The notes: generated by a model not told the origin, from the sequence alone. Counted from the first letter of the stretch, positions 51,108 to 60,053 are shown. The stretch is DNA of 64,000 nt from Actinomadura luteofluorescens (GCF_013409365.1 NZ_JACCBA010000001.1:5146001-5210000), one strand, 5' to 3'. Translations and numbers: made by a program.

Positions 51108-51704
51108 GTGGAAGACGTCTACAGGCGTTTCTCGGGAGGCTGGGAACGTCGCGAAGATCTCCTCGCGCGGGCGCAGCAGAAGGGCGCCACCTGGGATGAC
51201 CTTCGTGCCGCCGAGGCCAAGCGCATCGATCTGGCCCACTACGTCGACGCGCTGGAGGCGGGCGCTTCCCACGAGGACATCCTCGCCGCCGTGGCCGCCG
51301 GCATCCTGCCCTGGCTGTTCGTCAGGGCGATGAAGGCGAACGCCACCCCTGCGCAGATCATGGAGGCGCACCGGAAGCAGGTCGCCGCGGACGCTGCCTA
51401 TGCCTGGGGCATCGGCGGATCCGGCTACATCGACCTGCTGAACAAGGGCGCGACGCACGACGAGCTCATCGTCCTGCACGACAAGGACGTCCACCCGCAG
51501 ATCACTCAGCGGGCGCTCGAAAGCCGCCTCGGCATCGCCAAGCTGATGGAGGCGTACGACCAGGGTCTCCGCGGAGCCGACCTGCTCTGCTACGTGGAGG
51601 CGCAGGAGAACCAGGTGAACCCCGACGAGGTGCTCGCCGCTCATCGGCGGGGGCTTCGCGGGCTCGAACTGTACGGCCACATGAGGGGGCTCGCGCGCCG
51701 CTGA
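51108..51704 (+). CDS. Helical-repeat hypothetical protein
   Basis: 198 residues from GTG with AAAGGAG upstream. Built from helix pairs of about 20-30 residues with a common pattern: KGATWDDLRAAEAKRIDLAHY, AGASHEDILAAVAAG, ANATPAQIMEAHRKQV, KGATHDELIVLHDKD, NQVNPDEVLAAHRRG. Each unit has Gly/Ala-x-(S/T/N) then Asp/Gln-(E/D)-(L/I). An all-helical repeat scaffold; binding partner unknown. Confidence 0.65.
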   Translation: MEDVYRRFSGGWERREDLLARAQQKGATWDDLRAAEAKRIDLAHYVDALEAGASHEDILAAVAAGILPWLFVRAMKANATPAQIMEAHRKQVAADAAYAWGIGGSGYIDLLNKGATHDELIVLHDKDVHPQITQRALESRLGIAKLMEAYDQGLRGADLLCYVEAQENQVNPDEVLAAHRRGLRGLELYGHMRGLARR

Positions 51705-51936
51705 TCACAGCAAGACGTGATCAGGCCGGGCAGGCGGGCACATCCTCCTCACCCATATCGAGATTCGCCGGCCTTCGTCCCTGGACGGGGGCCGGTTCTC
51801 GTTCGCGGCCGAGCGAGCGGATGCCGAGCGCTCTGACCGGTGGGCTCGCTGCTCCTGCCCGTCCCCCCGGGGGACGTCACATTCGTCGCGTCTGAGGGTT
51901 CACCTCTGTGAGCCTGACGATGGGATGGTGTGACCG

Positions 51937-52091
51937 ATGGACGAGCACGAAGGGCTGGCCGCCCGCTTCGCTGCTCGTCGTGCTCGACCAGCTCACTCCC
52001 GCTGAGCGGTTGGCGTTCGTGCTGCACGACATCGACCGCATCGTCGGTTCGTCGGCGGCCTCGACGGCTTCCACGAACTGCATCGTGTCCT
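51937..52091 (+). pseudogene. Deleted ECF sigma factor (SigJ-like) remnant
   Basis: Opens MDEHEGLAARFAA, like the first residues of SigJ-type sigma factors, then jumps to another frame with VLDQLTPAERLAFVLHD, the conserved start of sigma region 4, and on to DRIVGSSAAS, like the RIVGRSPAA end of that region. The middle of the gene (most of region 2) and parts of region 4 are gone. Non-functional. Confidence 0.65.
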
Positions 52092-52170
52092 CCTCGCGTG
52101 GTTGCACTCGTACTTGTGAGCCCGGAGGACGTGCCGGTGTGACGGGAGTCTGGCGGAGGCCGGCCGCTCC

Positions 52171-53319
52171 CTACGGGGTGGAGAGAAGCGCGCCCTTTTC
52201 GTCGTCCATGCCCGCGGCGAGGAATCGAGTGGTGCCCGGTATGCGGGTGATGGCGCGGGCCTCGAAAAGGCTGAAGCCGGACGCCCGGATTCTGGTGCTG
52301 GTCCAGGTGCCCTTGGCGGTCCGGTGGGCGAGGGCCGATTCGTAGGCGTTGACGTCGGTCGAGCCGATGAGCCAGACGCCGCCGTCCGCGTCGATGATCG
52401 GTGCGCCGAACGGGCTGAGCCTTCCCGTCTTCTCCATGAGGCTTTCGGAGGTCCAGCGGCGTCCGTCGGCGTCGCCGTGCAGGAGAAGGGACGACAGGTG
52501 GAGATCGTTCGGGCCCATCGGCTCGGTGCGGGTCCCGTCCGTCCCGCCGGCCGGGACGCCTCCGGCGCCCTCGGCCGTGATCCAGACGCCGGCGGGAGTG
52601 GCGGCGATCGTGCCGAGCCGGTACCTCGTGTCCTGGTGGCCGGCTCTCTTCCCAGATGGCAGGACGTCGTCCAGCGGGACGGGCCTCCAGCCGGCGCCGT
52701 CCTGGTGGTACAGCCTGTTCTCGAAGGTGAGCGCCCAGATGTCCCGGGCGGAACGGGCGCTGGTGCGGGCGATCCGGAACGGCAGGCCGGTCTCCGACCA
52801 TCCGTCCGCCGAACGGGTCCAGGCCGCTCCTGCGGCGCGCGACCCCGTTCCGTAGACCCGGACGTCCTGCGGGGAGAACACGTCCATCGCCGTGACGGTG
52901 AACCCCGGGAGCCGGCGGTCGATCGTCCAGCGTTCGCCGTTCCAGTGGAGGACGGTCGAGTCCGACCCGCCGAGGGCGACCGCCCAGACGTCGGACGCCG
53001 CGGACGCCCCCGCCGCCTTGACCGCGCCGATCCGTCCGCCCGGAAGGGCGACCTTGGTCCAGTCGTGGCCGTTCCAGTGCCTGGCCGTCGGCCGCCACAC
53101 CGTGTCGTCCGGGCCGCGGCCGCCGAACGCCCACACGTCCGCCGGTCCCAGCGCGACGAGCTGGGGATCGACGCGCAGCGACGCGTCCGCGACCTCCACT
53201 CGCCACCGGGCGACACCGGTCCCCGTCCTCCACGGCGCCGACTCGACGGCCGGCGTCCCGCACCCCGCGAGGGCGAGCAGCGCCACGGCGGCGCCGGTTT
53301 TCGGCAAACGAATTCTCAT
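52171..53319 (-). CDS. Lipoprotein with propeller-like repeats
   Basis: 382 residues from ATG 53319 (GGAGGG just upstream). Lipobox ALLALAGC, so lipid-anchored outside. Repeats with VWAFGG, DVWAVALGGSDSTVLHWNGERW, DVRVYGTG, DIWALTFENRLYHQDGAGW and GVWLIGSTD resemble Kelch/Asp-box-like blades, suggesting a seven-bladed propeller. No catalytic motif. Transcribed away from the neighbouring streptogrisin-fold gene. Confidence 0.75.
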   Translation of the reverse strand: MRIRLPKTGAAVALLALAGCGTPAVESAPWRTGTGVARWRVEVADASLRVDPQLVALGPADVWAFGGRGPDDTVWRPTARHWNGHDWTKVALPGGRIGAVKAAGASAASDVWAVALGGSDSTVLHWNGERWTIDRRLPGFTVTAMDVFSPQDVRVYGTGSRAAGAAWTRSADGWSETGLPFRIARTSARSARDIWALTFENRLYHQDGAGWRPVPLDDVLPSGKRAGHQDTRYRLGTIAATPAGVWITAEGAGGVPAGGTDGTRTEPMGPNDLHLSSLLLHGDADGRRWTSESLMEKTGRLSPFGAPIIDADGGVWLIGSTDVNAYESALAHRTAKGTWTSTRIRASGFSLFEARAITRIPGTTRFLAAGMDDEKGALLSTP

Positions 53320-53555
53320 ACGCCCTCCATCCTGAAACGGTCGACTCATCCTGCGCCGCCGGGAATCGCGGCGGATGAGCTCCCGTACCTAGATGGCGCG
53401 GCCTGCCGTACTCACCGCCGACCTGGGTCTTCGTGGGGTTCGTCGTGAAGTTGATATACGGTCGCGGGCAACCTTGGCACCTTCCTCCCCTTGCCGGAGG
53501 CCCCGGGTTTTCGCACCATTCCGGAAAGCCGCCATTCCCCCGCAGGAGGCATTCC

Positions 53556-54230
53556 GTGAAACTGCGCGTCGCGACCTTGCTCGCGAGCATCGTCGCCGTC
53601 CTGGCCGCCGTCAGCCCCGGCGCGTCCGCGGCGCCGAGGGACGTCCGTCCCGTCGCGGCGCCGGGCGCGGAAGGGGGACAGGCGATCTATGGGCCCGGTG
53701 TGCGCTGCACCCTCGGGTTCAACGTGCGGCAGAACGGCACGTACTACTTCCTCACCGCGGGCGGTTGCGCTCAGGCCGGCATGGTCCTGTACGCCGATCC
53801 GGGGCTGACCGTCCAGCTCGGGACGGTCGTCTCGGTGACGAACCTCGCCGTCGCGCTCGTCCGGTACGTGGAGCCCTCCGTTGAGCGGCCCGGCAGCGTC
53901 CACCTCTACCCGGGGTCGCAGGACATCACGACGGCGGGCCGGCCGGTCGTCGGCCAACGCGTCTGCCGCAGCGGGCCCACCACGGGCGTGCGCTGCGGCA
54001 GCGTGACGGCCATCAACGCGACCGTGAACTTCCCGGAGGGGACGATCACCGGGCTCGCGAGGACGACCGTGTGCACGGAGCCCGGGGACAGTCCCGGGGC
54101 TCCGTACTTCTCGGGCACCACCGCGGTCGGGCTGGGGATCGGCGGAGTGGGGGACTGCGCCAGCGGCGGGTCGTCCTACTTCCAGCCGATCTCTCCGGTG
54201 CTCAGTGCCTTCGGCGTCAGCGTGTACTAG
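53556..54230 (+). CDS. Secreted streptogrisin-fold (S1E) protein without catalytic His and Asp
   Basis: 224 residues from GTG (CAGGAGG six bases upstream). Signal peptide to ~25. Then a complete streptogrisin-like domain: CTLGFNVRQNGTYYFLTAG, TAINATVNF and the end SYFQPISPVLSAFGVSVY. The catalytic His is Gly70 (TAGGC for TAGHC) and the Asp is replaced in TNLAVALVRY (Leu97/Ala98). Ser179 remains, but in GDSPGAP instead of GDSGGP. Disulfide Cys pairs (51/71, 137/147, 173/201) are kept. The long propeptide of active relatives is absent. Probably a secreted binding protein or decoy. Confidence 0.85.
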   Translation: MKLRVATLLASIVAVLAAVSPGASAAPRDVRPVAAPGAEGGQAIYGPGVRCTLGFNVRQNGTYYFLTAGGCAQAGMVLYADPGLTVQLGTVVSVTNLAVALVRYVEPSVERPGSVHLYPGSQDITTAGRPVVGQRVCRSGPTTGVRCGSVTAINATVNFPEGTITGLARTTVCTEPGDSPGAPYFSGTTAVGLGIGGVGDCASGGSSYFQPISPVLSAFGVSVY

Positions 54231-55624
54231 CGCTTGGGGAGGAGCTGGGCGAGCGCCGCGGTGACGCCGCAGAAGGCCATGACCGGGAGGAGCGACGCCC
54301 GGAAGGCGTCGGCGACCTCGCCCAGCGCGCCGTAGAAGACGATCCCGACGAGCGCGACGCCGAGGGCGTTGCCGACCTGCTGGGCGGTGGACAGGACGCC
54401 GGCGGCCGAGGCGGCGTCCCGGTCGGTCACGCCGGACAGGACGAGCGCCGACAGCGGTGCCAGGACGAACCCCATGCCCGCTCCCACGAGGGCCAGGCCC
54501 GGGATGAGCCAGCCGATGGCGTGCCCGATCGCGGCGAGCAGGAGGACGCAGCCGGCCGCCTGCACTGCGGCGCCCAGGGCGAGGACCTGCCGTCCCAGGC
54601 GGGCGGCGATGGCCGTGGCGCGGGTGGACGCGGCGAAGTAGCCCGCGCCCAGGGCGACGAAGAGCAGGCCCGACTCCAGGGCGCTGAGGCCGCGTCCCTG
54701 CTGGAGGTACAGGGCGAGGTAGAGGAAGAAGGACGCCATCGCCAGGGTGTAGACGAGCGCCAGGCCGCTGCCGACGCGGAACGCGGGCTGACGGAAGAGA
54801 GCGGGTGCGACGAGCGGTGCGCTGCTGCGGCGCTGGGAGAGGGCGAACGCGGCGAGCAGGACGGCCGACGCGGCGAGTGACGCCCACGTCCAGGCGGGCC
54901 AGCCGAGGCGGCGCCCCTCGATCAGGGGCAGGACGAGCGCGATGAGGCCGAGGGTGACCAGGACGGTCCCCGTGACGTCCAGGCGGGTTCCGGTGGTGCG
55001 CGGCTGGGACGGGACGGTCCGGCGGACCAGCGCCAGCGTGACGACCCCGACCGGGACATTGATCAGGAAGATGCTGCGCCATCCGGTGCCGAACAGGTTC
55101 GCCTGGATCAGCGCACCCCCGATGAGCTGCCCGAACACGCCGCCCAAGCCCATCGCCAGGCCGTAGGCGGTGAACGCCTTGGCGCGGGCCTCCCCGGTGA
55201 ACACGCCGTTGATGATCCCGAGGACCTGCGGCATCAGGAGCGCCGCCGCGATCCCCTGCACGACTCTGGCGCCGATCAGCGTGGCGGGGGACGGGGCGAG
55301 CCCGCACGCGAGCGAGGCGACCGTGAACACCGCGAGACCGAGCGCGTACATCCGGCGGCGTCCGGCCAGGTCGCCGAGGCGGCCGCCGGTGATCAGCCCG
55401 CTGCCGAGCGCGAGCCCGAAGCCGGCGACGACCCACTGGATCGCCGTCGCGCCGGCGCCCAGGTCGGTCTGGATGTCGGGGATCGCCACGTTCACGATGA
55501 AGAAGTCGAGCGTGGTGATGAAGACGCCGGTGAGCAGGACGAGCAGGGCGCCGATGGACGCGGTGGGCGAGGGCGCGGCCTCGCGCGGGTGCCGTCCCGC
55601 CACTGGAGTCGCCGTGTGCGACAT
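54227..55624 (-). CDS. MFS drug exporter, DHA2 (EmrB/QacA) type
   Basis: 465 residues, about 14 helices. Motif A is GGRLGDLAGRRRMYALG, motif C-like region GLAMGLGGVFGQLIGGAL, and the first helix has FITTLDFFIVNVAIPDIQ, typical for the family. Exports hydrophobic drugs or toxic compounds by proton antiport. Tail-to-tail four-base overlap with the streptogrisin-fold gene. Divergent from the acetyltransferase gene with 131 bases between; no regulator gene adjoins it. Confidence 0.9.
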   Translation of the reverse strand: MSHTATPVAGRHPREAAPSPTASIGALLVLLTGVFITTLDFFIVNVAIPDIQTDLGAGATAIQWVVAGFGLALGSGLITGGRLGDLAGRRRMYALGLAVFTVASLACGLAPSPATLIGARVVQGIAAALLMPQVLGIINGVFTGEARAKAFTAYGLAMGLGGVFGQLIGGALIQANLFGTGWRSIFLINVPVGVVTLALVRRTVPSQPRTTGTRLDVTGTVLVTLGLIALVLPLIEGRRLGWPAWTWASLAASAVLLAAFALSQRRSSAPLVAPALFRQPAFRVGSGLALVYTLAMASFFLYLALYLQQGRGLSALESGLLFVALGAGYFAASTRATAIAARLGRQVLALGAAVQAAGCVLLLAAIGHAIGWLIPGLALVGAGMGFVLAPLSALVLSGVTDRDAASAAGVLSTAQQVGNALGVALVGIVFYGALGEVADAFRASLLPVMAFCGVTAALAQLLPKR

Positions 55625-55755
55625 GGTTCTCCTCAGGTCGTCGTTATCCGCGCCTCGACGATCTCGCTGGGGAGGTCGTGAAGGCGATGACCTGTGGGGT
55701 AATGAGGCGTAATTAGGTTGTGCGGCCGGCGGCGCGCGATCTAGCGTCCCGTCTC

Positions 55756-56583
55756 ATGGACTGGGACAGGCCCGCACGGCGGCTCGGGATCGACGATCTG
55801 GCCGCCTGCCAACGGCTCGCTGAAGACCGCGACTGGGGGCGCGAAGACCGCAAGTGGCGGTTCCTGTTCTCGGTCGGCGACGTCTATGGCATCGACGACG
55901 GGGAGGGCGAACTCGCCGCGGTGACGGTGTCGACCCCATACGGCAGGGACGTCGCCGCCATCAGCATGGTGCTGGTGGCGAAACGCTACGAACGGCGTGG
56001 TCTGGGCGGCCGCATCATGCGGCACGCGATGGACAACACCGAAACGAAGAGCTTCTGCCTGACGGCTACCGAATACGGGCGTCCGCTGTACGAGCGTCTG
56101 GGGTATCGCTCCGTCGGGCTCTGCACGACGTATACGGGCACGGGCGAGGGGCCTACGGGGCGGGGCGTATCCGTGCCTGCTGAGGCGGACGACATGCCCG
56201 CCGTCCATGCACTCGACACCGAGGTCTTCGGGGCCGACCGTTCACGGCTGGTCGACGGACTGCCGTCGTTCTGCGAGACGTTCCATGTCGTCCGGGACGA
56301 GTCCGGCCTCAGGGGTTTCGGGGGCGTGTGGTGGAACGATGACCGGGCCGTGGTCGGCCCGGTCACCGCGCAGGACGGCGAGACGGCGCTCGCGCTCGTC
56401 GAAGAGATCGTTCCCGCGGGGCCGATCCGCCTGGACATCGACCACCGGCATCCGGAACTGGTCGACTGGGCGCGGCGGCACGGCCTGGCGCCCGCGTTCA
56501 CCACCACGGTCATGGAGTACGGCGCGCCCGTCGCGAACGACCCGTCCCGCCTCCACCTTCCCGTGGCGCAGGCCCTCGGCTGA
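55756..56583 (+). CDS. GNAT-family acetyltransferase, two-lobed
   Basis: 275 residues from ATG 55756. The CoA site is VLVAKRYERRGLGGRIMRHAM (Q/RxxGxG/A type), then FCLTATEYGRPLYERLGYRSVG. The second half (VPAEADDMPAVHALDTEVFG, GLRGFGGVWWNDDR, ALALVEEIVPAGPIRLDID) is a second GNAT-like lobe as in Eis-like or tandem GNAT proteins. Target unknown; its place beside a drug exporter is suggestive of resistance, no more. Confidence 0.8.
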   Translation: MDWDRPARRLGIDDLAACQRLAEDRDWGREDRKWRFLFSVGDVYGIDDGEGELAAVTVSTPYGRDVAAISMVLVAKRYERRGLGGRIMRHAMDNTETKSFCLTATEYGRPLYERLGYRSVGLCTTYTGTGEGPTGRGVSVPAEADDMPAVHALDTEVFGADRSRLVDGLPSFCETFHVVRDESGLRGFGGVWWNDDRAVVGPVTAQDGETALALVEEIVPAGPIRLDIDHRHPELVDWARRHGLAPAFTTTVMEYGAPVANDPSRLHLPVAQALG

Positions 56584-56585
56584 CC

Positions 56586-57668
56586 TCAGCGGGCCTCCGG
56601 CCCCGCCGCGGACGGCCTCCCGCCGGGCAGCGCATAGCGGACGATCTTCTTCCAGGTGCCGGTGACCTGCTTCGACAGCGTGCCCGTGTGGTACGGGATG
56701 TCGTACTTGTCGCACAGCGCGCGGACGCGCGGGGCGATCTCGCCGTACCGGTTGCTCGGCATGTCCGGAAACAGATGGTGCTCGATCTGGTGGCTGAGGT
56801 TGCCGGTCATCAGGTGGAACAGCTCACCGCCGGTGATGTTCGCCGAGCCGCACAGCTGCCGCACGTACCACTCGCCCCTCGTCTCGCCGTCCAGCCGCTC
56901 CTCCTCGAACACCTCCACGTCGCCAGGGAAGTGCCCGCAAAAGATGATCATGTGCGCCCAGACGTTCCGGACCGCGTTCGCGGTGGCGTTCGCGGCCAGC
57001 GTGGACAGGAACTGCGGGCCGCTGAGCAGCGGGAACGCCAGGTAGTCCTTGCCCCACTGGCGCCGGATCTTGCGGCCGATCGCGCGCAGCTTCTCCCTCG
57101 TCACCGCCTCGTCGGCCGTCCCGTCCCGGATCTTGTCGATCTCCAGGTCGTGCAGGGCCACCCCGTACTCGAAGAACAGCGCCAGCAGCAGGTTGTAGAG
57201 CGGCTGCGCGAGGTGCGCCGGCGACCACTCCTGCTCGGGGGCGACGCGCAGGATGCCGTAGCCGACGTCGTTGTCCTTGCCGAGCACGTTCGTGAACGTG
57301 TGGTGGACGAAATTGTGCGAGTGCTTCCACTGCTCGGCGGGCGAGACGTTGTCCCACTCCCAGGTCGTGGAATGGATCTTCGGGTCGCGCATCCAGTCCC
57401 ACTGGCCGTGCATGACGTTGTGCCCGATCTCCATGTTCTCCAGGATCTTCGCGACGGCCAGCGTCGCGGTCCCGGCGATCCACGCGGGCGGCAGCGCGGA
57501 GGCGAGCAGCATCGCCCGGCCGCCGATCTCCAGCCCGCGCTGCCAGCGGATCACCCGCCGGATGTAGGACGCGTCGCGCTCGCCGAGACCGGACATGATC
57601 TCCTCGCGCAGCGCGTCCAGCTCGGCGGCGATGGTCTCGTAGTCCTCGGCCGTCAGATGGTCGGTCAT
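56586..57668 (-). CDS. Membrane fatty acid (acyl-CoA) desaturase
   Basis: 360 residues. The three His boxes of the di-iron desaturase family are present: HNVMH, HSHNFVHH and HQIEHHLFPDMP. Hydrophobic spans lie near residues 50-75 and 215-240. It inserts a double bond into long acyl chains using electrons from the reductase encoded ten bases upstream; the pair matches the mycobacterial DesA3/Rv3230c arrangement. Start ATG 57668 follows GGGGAG. Confidence 0.92.
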   Translation of the reverse strand: MTDHLTAEDYETIAAELDALREEIMSGLGERDASYIRRVIRWQRGLEIGGRAMLLASALPPAWIAGTATLAVAKILENMEIGHNVMHGQWDWMRDPKIHSTTWEWDNVSPAEQWKHSHNFVHHTFTNVLGKDNDVGYGILRVAPEQEWSPAHLAQPLYNLLLALFFEYGVALHDLEIDKIRDGTADEAVTREKLRAIGRKIRRQWGKDYLAFPLLSGPQFLSTLAANATANAVRNVWAHMIIFCGHFPGDVEVFEEERLDGETRGEWYVRQLCGSANITGGELFHLMTGNLSHQIEHHLFPDMPSNRYGEIAPRVRALCDKYDIPYHTGTLSKQVTGTWKKIVRYALPGGRPSAAGPEAR

Positions 57669-57678
57669 GCCGCTCCCC

Positions 57679-58755
57679 TCACAGTTCGATCTCCACGGGC
57701 CCGGCGGCCGCCGAGACGCAGGTCTGGACGATCTCGCCCTCGTCCCCGTGCACCTCGCCGGTGCGCAGGTCGCGGACCCTGCCGGACGCCAGCCGCCCGA
57801 CGCAGCCGCGGCAGATGCCCATCCGGCACCCGCTCGGCAGCAGCGCGCCGGCGTCCTCGCCCGCCACCAGGAGAGGCGTGCCCCCGTCCGCGTCGGCCGT
57901 GACGCCGCTCCTGGTGAACGTGACGCGCCCGCCCTCGCCTCCGCCGCCGGCAAGGGCGGTGCGGAAGCGCTCGACGCGCAGCCTTTCCCCGATGCCGGCG
58001 GCCCGCCAGTGCGCGGCGAGGTCGTCGAGCAGGCCGCCCGGCCCGCACGCCCACGCCTCGCGCTCCGCCCAGTCGGGGCAGATATCGGCTATGTCGGACG
58101 GCTTCAGGCGGCCGTCGGGGGTCGTGTGCCGTTCGTGCAGCCGCACCCCCGGCATCCGGCGGAGTTCCTCACCGAAGATGACGTCCCCGGCCGTCCGGTC
58201 CGAGTGGACGAGCACGGCGTCGGACGCTCCGTCGAGATGCCGCAGCATCGCCATGACCGGCGTGATCCCGCTCCCGGCCGTCACGAACAGCAGCTTGCGG
58301 GGGACGGGCGAGGGCAGCGTGAACCCGCCCTCGGGCGGCGACAGGCGGACGACCGTTCCGGGACGGATCTCGTTGACCAGGTGCGCCGAGACGAACCCGT
58401 CGCGTGCCGCCTTGATGGTGATCGTGATGCGGCCGTCCCGGCGCGGCGGCGACGACAGCGAGAACGTCCGCCAGTGCAGGACGCCGTCGACGTCCACCCC
58501 GATCCTGACCCACTGACCCGGACGGTGGCCGTTCCATGCCTGCCCCGGCCTGATCACCAGGGTCGCGGCGGACGGGGCCTCGTGCCGGACGGCCTCGACC
58601 CGTCCGCGCGGCTCGGCCGTGGACCACAGCGGGTCGACCAGGCCGAGGTAGTCCTCCGGCAGGAGCGGCGTCGTGAGGAGCCGGGCTGCCGCCGCGATCC
58701 GCCGTCCCGCGGCGGAGCGGCCTGGGCGGCCTGGGCGGCTCGGTGCGATGGTCAA
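57679..58755 (-). CDS. Ferredoxin-NAD(P)H oxidoreductase with 2Fe-2S domain
   Basis: 358 residues. FAD-binding WRTFSLSSPP, NAD(P)-binding VTAGSGITPVMAML and ACGPGGLLDDL, and a C-terminal plant-type 2Fe-2S domain with Cys pattern SGCRMGICRGCVG plus a late QTC. Electron donor to the desaturase downstream (ten-base gap). Homologous in layout to Rv3230c. The promoter region contains two tandem palindromes. Confidence 0.92.
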   Translation of the reverse strand: MTIAPSRPGRPGRSAAGRRIAAAARLLTTPLLPEDYLGLVDPLWSTAEPRGRVEAVRHEAPSAATLVIRPGQAWNGHRPGQWVRIGVDVDGVLHWRTFSLSSPPRRDGRITITIKAARDGFVSAHLVNEIRPGTVVRLSPPEGGFTLPSPVPRKLLFVTAGSGITPVMAMLRHLDGASDAVLVHSDRTAGDVIFGEELRRMPGVRLHERHTTPDGRLKPSDIADICPDWAEREAWACGPGGLLDDLAAHWRAAGIGERLRVERFRTALAGGGGEGGRVTFTRSGVTADADGGTPLLVAGEDAGALLPSGCRMGICRGCVGRLASGRVRDLRTGEVHGDEGEIVQTCVSAAAGPVEIEL

Positions 58756-59179
58756 GGTTTCCTCCCCGAGGGCGCGCTAACTTACGCTCGCGTAACCTAC
58801 GGTCGCGTAGGAATCGCGGAGGATTCAAGGCCTCGGACACCAAAGCGATAGGCATCACACCATTGCACGATGTTCCATCCGTTGATGTAATGCCCGCTGA
58901 TAAACGGCGGCGGGAAAACTGTCGGCCGGGTACGATCCTTCGCGCCCGGCCGATGAGGAGCCGACTCGCCCGAACGAGCGGCCCCTCCGCAGAACTTGGT
59001 CTTCGGCCGCTCCTGCAGCACCCGCCGACGAGGATGTCGACCTCCTCGGGGGATCGCTTGGCGACTGCGGCGATCTCAAGAGACTGGCCGGGCGGGGGGT
59101 GGGGAGTGGCCCCCTGGGGCACCGCTCGGCCGGTGACAGCTGCGCGTTATGGCAAGTCGGCTTGCCGAGACCGCGAACC
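58756..59179. other. Intergenic region upstream of the desaturase operon
   Basis: 424 bases with no supported gene. The part next to the reductase start has the tandem palindromes listed below. The rest (58811-59179) is of mixed composition, with AT-richer stretches near 58850-58915, and shows no recognisable coding remnant. Confidence 0.55.
58782..58810. promoter_or_regulatory. Tandem TetR-like operators before the desaturase operon
   Basis: Site 1: TTACGCTCGCGTAA (58782-58795), a perfect palindrome. Site 2: CTACGGTCGCGTAG (58797-58810), one mismatch. Centres are 15 bases apart, and both fit YTACGSTCGCGTAR. They start 27 bases upstream of the reductase ATG, overlapping the likely promoter. 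TetR-type repressors of lipid genes bind such elements; the regulator gene is not in the window. Confidence 0.6.
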
Positions 59180-59569
59180 CTACGCCTCGGGTTGGACGGT
59201 CATCTCCTCGTTGATCGCGGCCATCACCACATCGATGGGGACGCACACCGACTCTGGCGTCAGCTCGGGTCGCGGCCCCCGGCCCTTGCGCCAGATGTAC
59301 GTGACGTCGGCGCCGTCCACCGTGTGGGCGCGAATGGGGTTGTGGTTGGTCTCCAGTGTGGCGACCTCGACGTCCTGATCGAGTTGCGGGATCAGGTGCT
59401 CGCGGACGAGGCGGCACAGCACGCGATGCCAGACCTGGCCCGGCAGGTAGCCGCCGCGGCCGGTGAAGCCGATTGCGTCGAGGTGGTCGAGCAGTTCGTC
59501 GGGCTTGTCGCCGTCATTGAAGCCCCACTTCGACAGCAGCCCCTCCGAGGCGAGTTCCAGCTCCTTCAT
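59180..59569 (-). CDS. Hypothetical protein of an integrative-element remnant
   Basis: 129 residues: MKELELASEGLLSKWGFNDGD, GFTGRGGYLPGQVWHRVL, VEVATLETNHNPIRAHTVDG, VCVPIDVVMAAINEEM. No known domain found. Its ATG overlaps the stop of the upstream gene fragment by four bases, showing an old operon. Context (DNA-binding-type fragment and integrase piece) suggests origin in an integrated plasmid or ICE. Confidence 0.65.
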   Translation of the reverse strand: MKELELASEGLLSKWGFNDGDKPDELLDHLDAIGFTGRGGYLPGQVWHRVLCRLVREHLIPQLDQDVEVATLETNHNPIRAHTVDGADVTYIWRKGRGPRPELTPESVCVPIDVVMAAINEEMTVQPEA

Positions 59570-59694
59570 GAGGCCACCTTCTCAGCCTTGGCCCTGCACT
59601 TCTCCTCGTTTTCGGCGTCCCGCCTGAGCTTCTCCACGAGCAGGTCCCGCACGTCGCTCACCCGGTACAGCGGGTGCCCGGCAGAGTCGCGCCC
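59566..59694 (-). pseudogene. 3' end of a HTH/MerR-like element gene
   Basis: Reads GRDSAGHPLYRVSDVRDLLVEKLRRDAENEEKCRAKAEKVAS-stop in pieces typical of small DNA-binding proteins in actinomycete integrative elements (a YxxxDVxxL recognition tail). The 5' part is missing; to the right of ~59695 the sequence belongs to an integrase on the other strand. Confidence 0.5.
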
Positions 59695-59708
59695 GTCCGG
59701 CCGAGCGC

Positions 59709-60053
59709 ATGGCGGGTCCGGGCACGCCGGCCTCGCGCAGTCCGGCGGCGCGTGTGCGCTCGGATCTCCCACACGCGGCCGAGGTGCGGGACGCTGCCCG
59801 CCCACACGCGCTACGGCACTGGTTCGCGACGGCGCTCGGCGATGCCGGGGTGAGCCTGGCGGGCGTGATGGAGTTCCTCGGGCACTCGCGGAAGGGCTCC
59901 CGGTCGCCGGTGAAGCTCGGCGTCTACAGCCACGTCACGGAGGAGACGTACGAGGCCGCCCGGAGCGCGGTCGACCGGTCCCTGTTCCGCCTCCGGCCGG
60001 TCCAAGATCAAAGCTCGAACGGAACAGAGACGGAACAGGCGGCCTCGCAGTGA
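59709..60053 (+). pseudogene. C-terminal fragment of a tyrosine recombinase (integrase)
   Basis: The catalytic end of a phage-type integrase: RPHALRHWFATALGDAG (HxLRH, containing Arg), MEFLGHSRKG (His) and the nucleophile Tyr in LGVYSHVTEETY. The core-binding half and the first catalytic Arg/Lys region are absent, and the fragment begins where a minus-strand element gene is also cut. Non-functional; no attachment site or tRNA adjoins it. Confidence 0.75.
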
